Shown here piece by piece: positions 58,383 through 64,000 of a stretch of 64,000 bases of DNA. Made by a program: the position numbers and the translations under genes. Where the stretch lies: contig CAZQTW010000026.1 in assembly GCA_964596165.1 (NCBI GenBank), forward strand, positions 11,754-75,753. The letters are read 5' to 3'. The notes below the pieces were generated by a model that made no database searches, was not told the DNA's origin, and saw only the letters and a program-made list of their open reading frames with translations. How positions within the stretch are numbered: the first letter of the stretch is position 1; every line of letters starts with the position of its first letter. This DNA is from CAYUQT01 sp964596165 (GTDB taxonomy: Bacteria > Planctomycetota > Phycisphaerae > UBA1845 > JAFGLZ01).

Positions 58383-58799
58383 CCGACGAGGGGCGCAGCG
58401 GTCCCAAAGGGGAAGCGACGGAAACACTCGTCGGTATTCCTTGCTCTCTGGATGCCGATTCGCTGCGAGCGGAGTCTCATGCTGAGGCAGGATCCAGTGA
58501 CGCCGCCGAACTCCGCTCTCTGATTGAGCCGGCGCTACAGGTTGGCAGGACGGACGTCTCGTTCGCCTGTGTTGACGCTCCGGACGGACGGCCTTCCCCC
58601 GGCGCATCCGGGCCGTTGCTTGAACGGTTTGTCCGGGGCGTTCTGACGGCCCGCGGAATAAGAAAGGGCGGCCCGTCGGCCGCCCCGTGTTCACTCACAA
58701 GACTTGCCCCGCTCCGGCGGTCCGTCGTGAAGGATTCGGTGGGTCTCACAACGTGCCCTGACTTCGGTGCCGCCGGACTTCAGACCCTGCACCCTTGCC
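58383..58799. other. Intergenic region between convergent loci
   Basis: 417 bases between the stops of two convergent genes. It contains the minus-strand terminator at 58659-58685; no gene or repeat is recognised elsewhere. Confidence 0.4.
58659..58685 (-). terminator. Rho-independent terminator of the nagB-ACP operon
   Basis: A perfect 8-bp inverted repeat (GGGCGGCC/GGCCGCCC, four-base loop, 58666-58685) read on the minus strand is followed by TTTCTTATT. It is 115 bases past the stop of the isopropylmalate-synthase-like gene. Confidence 0.75.
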
Positions 58800-60188
58800 C
58801 TACTTTCCCGCCCGATACTTGCTCCAAAGCCTCGGCAGATGAAGTTGAACCTGACCCTCGAGCTCTCGGTCGCTGATCGTGGTCAGGCGACCGTGATCGT
58901 TGTACTGTTCCATGACCCACTTCTGGATCTTGACCACCTTGGTCACGCCGACCTCGTCGGCCGTGCCCTTGGTCCCGAGGTACTCGTTGACCCAAAGGGC
59001 GATGCCGTCGGTGCCGGTCTTGTCGGTGATGGCAACGCGCGGCGGGCGCCGCAGGAGTCGGCCCGTGTCGAAGATGTTGTAGATCCGCTCGTCACGGCGC
59101 AGACCGCCCGCGTGAATTCCCGCGCGGGTCGTATTGAAGTCCTTCCCGACAAACGGATAGTTGTCGGCGATGGGCATGCCGATCGATTTCATATACTCGG
59201 CCGCCTCGGTAAGGTAGTGCAATTCCAGGCCGAGCGAGGAGCCCCGAAGCCCGATCAGCTCCATGATCGCCCCTTCGAGCGGCGGATTGCCCGTCCGCTC
59301 GCCGAAGCCGAACAGGGTGCAGTTGACGGAATTGCAGCCATAGAGCCACGTGCTCACCGCGTTGATGTGCACCTTGTGGAAATCGTTGTGGCCGTGCCAC
59401 TCCAGCCGCTCCGGCGGCACACCGCACTCGTGCGTCATCTTGTAGATGAGTTTGGGAATCGACCGAGGCGGCGCCGCGCCGGGATACGTGATGCCGAAGC
59501 CCATCGTGTCGCACAACCGGATCTTCGCCTTCAGATGATGCGGAACCTGCTCGCTCAGCTCCATCACCTTCTGAACGAAGGGGAAGACGAAGCCCTCCCA
59601 GTCCGCCCGTGTGACGTCCTCGAGGTGGCACCGGGGCCGGATGCCCGCCTCGAAGGCCTCTTCGACCACGCCGATGTATTGATCGAACGCCTGTCGGCGC
59701 GTCTGTCTTTGCTTGTGGAAGATGTGGTAGTCGCTCGCGCTGGTCAGCATGCCCGTCTCGTTGAGCTTGGCCTCCTTGACCAGACGAAAGTCGCCCGGCT
59801 GGGCGCGGATCCAACCGGTGATCTCGGGGTACCGATGCCCGAGTTCGCGGCACTTGTCCAACGCCGTCCGGTCGTTCTTCGTATAGAGAAAGAACTCGGT
59901 CTGACGGATGACGCCCATGCCGTTGTCGACCTTGGCAAGGTATTCGTACAGCTTCACCTGCTGGTCGACGGTATAGGGCGGTCGCGACTGCTGCCCGTCG
60001 CGGAAGGTCGTGTCGGTCACACAAAGCTCTCGCGCCAATGCCTCGTTCGGATCAAACCGAACGATCCCCCCATCGACCTCTTCGTAGATCGGTCCGTCAA
60101 GCACAATGCGCGGGGGTAGTGAGTAGTCAAAGATGTCTTCCATCAGATTGGGTTCGGCCACGTCCTGCAATGAAAACTCGCGCCCCAT
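58800..60188 (-). CDS. Isopropylmalate/homocitrate synthase-like (HMGL/DRE-TIM) enzyme
   Basis: A 462-residue cytoplasmic enzyme of the DRE-TIM metallolyase group. TDTTFRDGQQSR near residue 60 gives the catalytic Arg63-Asp64, and HGHND near 268 the metal-binding His pair. CLFGFGERTGNPPLEG is the further family signature. It lacks the C-terminal regulatory domain of true LeuA. Relatives are annotated variously as 2-isopropylmalate synthase, homocitrate synthase, or even histone methyltransferase, so the condensed 2-oxoacid is unknown. The ATG at 60188 has AAGGAG upstream. It follows an acyl carrier protein gene, which suggests an acyl-thioester-linked condensation. Confidence 0.84.
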   Translation of the reverse strand: MGREFSLQDVAEPNLMEDIFDYSLPPRIVLDGPIYEEVDGGIVRFDPNEALARELCVTDTTFRDGQQSRPPYTVDQQVKLYEYLAKVDNGMGVIRQTEFFLYTKNDRTALDKCRELGHRYPEITGWIRAQPGDFRLVKEAKLNETGMLTSASDYHIFHKQRQTRRQAFDQYIGVVEEAFEAGIRPRCHLEDVTRADWEGFVFPFVQKVMELSEQVPHHLKAKIRLCDTMGFGITYPGAAPPRSIPKLIYKMTHECGVPPERLEWHGHNDFHKVHINAVSTWLYGCNSVNCTLFGFGERTGNPPLEGAIMELIGLRGSSLGLELHYLTEAAEYMKSIGMPIADNYPFVGKDFNTTRAGIHAGGLRRDERIYNIFDTGRLLRRPPRVAITDKTGTDGIALWVNEYLGTKGTADEVGVTKVVKIQKWVMEQYNDHGRLTTISDRELEGQVQLHLPRLWSKYRAGK

Positions 60189-60332
60189 CCCCGTGTTCTC
60201 CTTAATCTACGAACCACCACGGAGTTGCAGCCAACAAATGCCTTAAATAGCTGTATTTGGCCCTGCCCCCTCCGTGACCGGTGCCAACGTGCTTACCCCC
60301 CTGGCAAACCTCTCTGGCGACCGGATCGCTTC

Positions 60333-60587
60333 TTATCCCTTTTGCTTCGCTATGTGATCGTAGATGAAGTCAACCGCCGCACCCACCGACGCGACCTGCA
60401 GCGCGGCGTCTTCGTCCATCTCAATGCCGAACTCCTCCTCGAAGGCGGCGACCAATTCGATCGACTGGATCGACTCGGCCCCCAAGTCGGCGGCGAAGTC
60501 TGACGTAAGTTTAATCTGCGACGGGTCTACCTTCAAGACCCTAGCCGTTACTTTGATAATCCGATCCTGAACTTCCGCCTTGTCCAT
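60333..60587 (-). CDS. Acyl carrier protein
   Basis: An 84-residue cytoplasmic acyl carrier protein. Ser39 in GAESIQSIELVAAFEEEFGI is the 4'-phosphopantetheine site; the motif is ESI where classic DSL is usual, within the family's range. The protein is helical and acidic with the expected spacing. The start ATG at 60587 has GAGGAGGAG upstream, and an in-frame ATG nine codons earlier is less likely. It is followed 144 bases later by the isopropylmalate-synthase-like gene and preceded by the GlmU-like gene. A second ACP besides the housekeeping one is likely, given this location. Confidence 0.9.
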   Translation of the reverse strand: MDKAEVQDRIIKVTARVLKVDPSQIKLTSDFAADLGAESIQSIELVAAFEEEFGIEMDEDAALQVASVGAAVDFIYDHIAKQKG

Positions 60588-60801
60588 TATTGCTCCTCCT
60601 CGTGCCGGACTCAAGGCTGAGTCCCCGCTCTATACCCCTTCAAATTGCAGTACTAGACCGCCTTCGATACCGTTCTGTCAAGGTTCATCCTGGCCCACTG
60701 CTCAGGTGAAAACCCCGTCCTTCGCGGCACCCTTCCTGGCGGGGGTGATCCGCCGCGGGTGGATCGCCCTCCTCCAGTCATGCTGTGTGACCTCAAGGGT
60801 G

Positions 60802-62073
60802 CTAGCCGGACATTCGTCGGCCGCGTTTGATGGCCTCGTCGCGCTCGGCTTTGGTGATCTCGTGGATCGCCTCCCACATCGCCTCGTCCGCAGGCGTCCA
60901 CTGCTGCTTGCGCCGACTCATCGCCGTGGCGGCGGTTTTGTAGAGGGCCTTTCGACCGAAGCCCTTCGTCACCACGCCGTTGACAAACCACGCAAACGAC
61001 GGGATCGACTTGGGCAGCGGTTCGCCGGTGGCCATGATCAACGCCATCGCACCGACCATCGCGCCGGTGTTCATCAGCGTGCCGATCGATGTCTTGGTGT
61101 GATCGCCGATCATCGAGCCCACTTTGGTGCTACCGGTGTCGACCTTCTTGCCGTTCTGCATGACCTCGACGGACGTGTAGTCGTTCTTCAGATCGCTGTT
61201 GGTCGTGAGCGCGCCGAGGTTCACCCACTCGCCGACGTAGGCATGGCCGAGGAAGCCGTCGTGGTACTTGTTGGAATAGCCCTGGATAACCGACTCTTCG
61301 ACCTCGCCACCCAGCCGGCACATCGGCCCGACGCTGCACCCCTCGCGGAGCTTCGTGCCGAGCAGGATGCTCTTCTTACCGACGAACGCCGGGCCCTCGA
61401 TTCGCGTGAACGGATGGACCTCGACGCCTTCGTCGAGATAGACCGGACCGTTTGTCGCGTCGATGACCACCATCGGATGGACGCTGACGCCCTTGGCCAC
61501 GAAGACGTTCTTCTTGTCGCCACGGATCGCCGAAGGCTCCTCGATCACCCCTTCGATACCCGACCGGCCGATCGCCTTGAAGTCGTCGATAATCTGATGC
61601 GGGCTCTCCAGCATCAGCTCCCAGACGTACTCGAACCGCTTGGCCTCGCACGTCGCCTGTTTGAGCTTCTGGCGGGCGCTGGCCAGAAAGGCGTCGAACG
61701 AACTCGTGTCGAGCTTGCCCAGATCGCCCTTGGCGACGCGAACATACGCGATCACGTCGCCGATCAGGCCCACCTCGCTCGGACCGGTGGCGGCCGCACT
61801 CAGTGTGCCCGCCTTCACCGACCCGTGAACGACGAAGAGATCGTCGCCGGCCAGCGCCGCGAGATCGTTCACTTTGAAGGTGGTTCGCGGCTTGTACGCC
61901 GCGGCCATGTAGGCCGGGACAAAACAGGCCACGTCCTTCGCGCCCGTCTTGGCGATCAGCTTTTCGCCCTGTGACGTAATGCCGCACCGGAGCTCCCATA
62001 CGGGCCGGCACAAGCTGAGCGGATAGAACTTGGCCCGAACCTCATCGGGACCGTCAAACAAGATCAAACGCAT
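60802..62073 (-). CDS. GlmU-like sugar nucleotidyltransferase/left-handed beta-helix protein
   Basis: A 423-residue cytoplasmic protein. The N-terminal domain resembles the GlmU/NTP_transf_4-type nucleotidyltransferase (RAKFYPLSLCRPVWELRCG) but is diverged. The C-terminal half is a hexapeptide-repeat left-handed helix (YLDEGVEVHPFTRIEGPAFVG, GYSNKYHDGFLGHAYVGEW, GSMIGDHTKTSIGTLMNTGA), typical of GlmU-family proteins in Bacteroidetes and planctomycetes. The stop of nagB is 16 bases before its ATG (62073, AGGGGG upstream), so the two are co-transcribed. It probably transfers a nucleotidyl or acyl group in amino-sugar activation. Lacks the canonical LxxG-x-GTRM pyrophosphorylase motif. Confidence 0.85.
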   Translation of the reverse strand: MRLILFDGPDEVRAKFYPLSLCRPVWELRCGITSQGEKLIAKTGAKDVACFVPAYMAAAYKPRTTFKVNDLAALAGDDLFVVHGSVKAGTLSAAATGPSEVGLIGDVIAYVRVAKGDLGKLDTSSFDAFLASARQKLKQATCEAKRFEYVWELMLESPHQIIDDFKAIGRSGIEGVIEEPSAIRGDKKNVFVAKGVSVHPMVVIDATNGPVYLDEGVEVHPFTRIEGPAFVGKKSILLGTKLREGCSVGPMCRLGGEVEESVIQGYSNKYHDGFLGHAYVGEWVNLGALTTNSDLKNDYTSVEVMQNGKKVDTGSTKVGSMIGDHTKTSIGTLMNTGAMVGAMALIMATGEPLPKSIPSFAWFVNGVVTKGFGRKALYKTAATAMSRRKQQWTPADEAMWEAIHEITKAERDEAIKRGRRMSG

Positions 62074-62089
62074 GGCAAGGACCCCCTGA

Positions 62090-62848
62090 TCAATTCTCGT
62101 AGGTCTCGAGCGTCAGCTTGCTTGCCGCCGCCTTGTCGATGACGTATGTGGCAAAGCGGTGCAACTGCAGCGCCGAGGCCGGACACATCGCGCTGACCGG
62201 ACCTTCCAGCGAATCCTTCACGGCCTGGGCCTTGCTCTCACCGGTGGCAAGCAGGACGACCTTGCGGGCCTTGAGAATCGTGCCGATGCCCATCGTGATC
62301 GCATACTTGGGCACTTCTCGCATGCTCTTGAAAAACCGGGCGTTGGCCCTGCGCGTATCCTCGGTCAGTGTCTTGATGCGGGTCAGCGAGCCCAGCGAAC
62401 TGCCCGGCTCGTTGAAGCCGATGTGGCCGTTGCCGCCGATGCCCAGGACCTGCAAATCGATGCCGCCGACGTCGTCGATCATCGCCTCGTACCGGTCGCA
62501 TTCGGCCTGAATTGCGTCGAGTCCCTTCACCATGCCGACCGGCACGTGGGTGTTCTTCTTGTTGATGTTGATGTGGTCGAACAACTGGTGATTCATGAAA
62601 TACCGATAGGACTGGTCATGCGTCGGCTCCAGCCCGACGTATTCGTCGAGGTTGAACGTGATCGTCGTCGAAAAGTCCAGGCCCTTGCCCTTCTTGCATC
62701 GCCGGATCAGTTCCTGATACAGCGGAATCGGCGTACTGCCCGTCGCCAGCCCCAGAATCGTGTTGTGATGTAACTTCATCTCGGCCTCGACCAGATCGGC
62801 CGCTCTCTTGCCCACTTGCGCGGCATCCTTACAAATAATCACTCTCAT
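62090..62848 (-). CDS. nagB: Glucosamine-6-phosphate deaminase
   Basis: A 252-residue cytoplasmic enzyme converting glucosamine 6-phosphate to fructose 6-phosphate and ammonia. LGLATGSTPIPLYQELIRR is the sugar-phosphate loop, FNLDEYVGL contains the catalytic Asp, and GIGGNGHIGFNEPGSS contains the catalytic His and Glu. Length is normal for the family. ATG 62848 has AGGAGT upstream. It is the first gene of a four-gene minus-strand operon ending at the terminator at 58659. A weak extended -10 (TGCTATCTT) lies on the minus strand at 62908-62916. It links released amino sugars to glycolysis. Confidence 0.94.
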   Translation of the reverse strand: MRVIICKDAAQVGKRAADLVEAEMKLHHNTILGLATGSTPIPLYQELIRRCKKGKGLDFSTTITFNLDEYVGLEPTHDQSYRYFMNHQLFDHININKKNTHVPVGMVKGLDAIQAECDRYEAMIDDVGGIDLQVLGIGGNGHIGFNEPGSSLGSLTRIKTLTEDTRRANARFFKSMREVPKYAITMGIGTILKARKVVLLATGESKAQAVKDSLEGPVSAMCPASALQLHRFATYVIDKAAASKLTLETYEN

Positions 62849-63102
62849 TCCGAATCACTCCTGACATAACATCTCCGTCTCCGGCCCTTCCGGAGTATGG
62901 GTCGAACAAGATAGCAGATTCTCTTGGAAATGGGGTAGGCCAAAAAACCGTATCCGGGCCGACTTATATCGGACGGTTTAGAAACCCGCTAGCGAAGAAC
63001 GTGATTCAAGCCCATGAGCAGAGGATCAAACGCCCATTCGCAGAACCCCATCCCGCAAATACCGTACCCAAGCGGAAGGTCGTTCTGGATTAGGGGGAGA
63101 AG

Positions 63103-63329
63103 ATGCCTATCTGGAAACTGGTCCAAGGCAAAATCGAGGAACTCGAATTCGAGATACACAATCGCTCCGGCCCTTGTATTGGCTCAACTCACCGGCAGTC
63201 TGTCCAAACGCGATCAAAGTCCTGTCGGCGCGACAGACCAAGTATCACGACAAACGCTTCAAGCCCGGCGGGAAGATGCCCGACAACGTGTGGACCTTCT
63301 CCCGCATCTGCGGCCATCTGTTGAGGTGA
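63103..63329 (+). pseudogene. Remnant of a DNA methyltransferase, frameshifted
   Basis: A short opening frame (MPIWKLVQGKIEELEFEIHN, then RSGP) stops matching near 63172. In another frame the sequence continues as LYWLNSPAVCPNAIKVLSAR, then YHDKRFKPGGKMPDNVWTFS and RICG to a TGA at 63327-63329. That second part resembles the middle of site-specific DNA methylases (the GGKMPDxVW motif). A single missing base would join the two readings. No catalytic DPPY/F or SAM-binding motif is present, so the piece is a fragment. Family recognition of the first part is weak. Confidence 0.5.
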
Positions 63330-63374
63330 CCGTCGAGCATTCCGATCCGAACGGACGATCAGCCGGCCTGCGCA

Positions 63375-64000
63375 CTACCTCCTCCGCCGAACTAGCCAAC
63401 TCACGCCCAGGATGCCCAGCGTCATTGCGAGCATGGCCATCGAGCCGCCGCTGCATGAAAACACTGCGCCGATCGCGCGGTTTCGGTCCATCACCACCAC
63501 CGTTGGGTTGTTTGTATCAGGTATGTAATAGCACGGATCGTTCAACCTATTGGTATCCAGCGGTTCGTTCGCGTCGTAGTGTCGCCACTCCTGGAAGTGC
63601 TTGTCAGGGTGCGGCCAGGCGGAGAGCGTCACCTCCATCCCCGACGGGTAACTCGGCAGGTTCGGACTGACATCGACCTCTCCATACAGCGGGTTCACGA
63701 CCTCCAACACGAGCGTGTAGTAGTTGCAGTCGCCGACGACCACGTAGAACCCTTGGCCGGCAGTGCCCTCGTCGGGCGTTAGGCTGTACGGCGGCTCGGT
63801 TACGTTGGCGTCGAGGATACGGACCTCTTGTGGCGTCACCCACACGTGGTAGATGCCGTCCTGACTTGGCGCGGTGAGCTGACCCTCGGCGATCGTGACG
63901 CGTTGGCCATTCCCGAACTCACTCGGCGCGGGCGTCTCACCCAGAAGCCGCTGGCTCCCGCCGATGTCGGTCACATCGTCGCCCCGTACAAGCCCGACAC
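63375..64000 (-). CDS. 3' part of an exported protein with InlB-like repeat and Cys-containing C-terminal tail
   Basis: The frame is open beyond base 64000, so only the C-terminal part (about 208 residues) is seen. It is beta-rich, with YPSGMEVTLSAWPHPDKHF and a later MDRNRAIGAVF that match the C-terminal module of the trypsin-like protease at 10767-11909. It ends in CSGGSMA, a hydrophobic stretch and RRRR, the tail shared by three other exported proteins here. An internal GTG at 63974 is not taken as a start because the frame is continuous across it. Function of the whole protein is unknown; the missing 5' part would decide whether it is another protease. Confidence 0.75.
   Translation of the reverse strand, partial: VGLVRGDDVTDIGGSQRLLGETPAPSEFGNGQRVTIAEGQLTAPSQDGIYHVWVTPQEVRILDANVTEPPYSLTPDEGTAGQGFYVVVGDCNYYTLVLEVVNPLYGEVDVSPNLPSYPSGMEVTLSAWPHPDKHFQEWRHYDANEPLDTNRLNDPCYYIPDTNNPTVVVMDRNRAIGAVFSCSGGSMAMLAMTLGILGVSWLVRRRR

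Noticed and set aside
63014..63670. 218-codon plus-strand frame near the window end
   Set aside because: Antisense to the partial exported gene over half its length; no motif.

Overview
The window is a GC-rich stretch of a bacterial chromosome. Its gene content points to the Planctomycetota, probably a Phycisphaerae-like heterotroph. The evidence is three Gfo/Idh/MocA oxidoreductases (one with a Tat signal), a run of large exported polysaccharide-degrading enzymes, a DUF1593 protein, a neutral-ceramidase-like protein, Tat-signal lactonase and aldo/keto reductase, and several exported proteins that end in a short Cys/Gly motif, a hydrophobic stretch and a run of arginines. The lineage is inferred from this style; there is no rRNA gene to fix it. 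I saw no tRNA, rRNA, CRISPR array, transposase or prophage.

Layout. 1-2799 (minus): 5' part of pgi and a UvrD/PcrA helicase. 2908-4890: a putative glycoside hydrolase, followed by a decayed gene remnant (5219-5848). 6110-12295: a subtilisin-like protease with PKD domains, a GH43 enzyme, a trypsin-like protease and a HAMP-only membrane protein. 12635-16703 (plus): a compact operon of oxidoreductase, phosphodiesterase-like lipoprotein and GH113-like glycosidase. 16845-32406: mainly minus-strand saccharolytic genes (an unrecognised exported 763-aa protein, GH106 rhamnosidase, a second GHL-type hydrolase, oxidoreductase, heparinase II/III-type lyase), interrupted by two degenerate toxin-antitoxin loci and a second phosphodiesterase-like gene. 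32837-40825: amidohydrolase, PAC2 protein, FG-GAP-like protein, CNNM/CorC protein, a methyltransferase, a small EF-Tu-domain-II-like protein and a trans-sulfuration enzyme. 41002-46308: a 1768-residue exported protein carrying two unrelated cysteine protease domains (C10 streptopain and C14 caspase-like) and nine Ig-like repeats. 46763-52684 (plus): an orphan DNA methyltransferase followed by five closely spaced genes, including an exported class II glutamine amidotransferase. 53096-58382 (plus): an orphan sugar-binding lipoprotein, lactonase, DUF1593 protein and ceramidase-like protein. 58800-62848 (minus): nagB, a GlmU-like protein, an acyl carrier protein and an isopropylmalate/homocitrate-synthase-like enzyme, with a terminator behind them. 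63103-64000: a DNA methyltransferase remnant and the 3' part of another exported protein with the same tail.

How it fits together. Much of the window looks like machinery for taking apart complex, probably rhamnose- and uronate-containing polysaccharides outside the cytoplasm. Lactonase and oxidoreductases would process the released sugars, and NagB/GlmU-like proteins handle amino sugars. A complete transporter is missing: there is one binding protein and no permease or ATPase. The most unusual parts are the double-protease surface protein, the Cys-containing C-terminal tail shared by four exported proteins (three of them proteases), and an exported glutamine amidotransferase whose catalytic cysteine appears to be exposed by signal peptidase.
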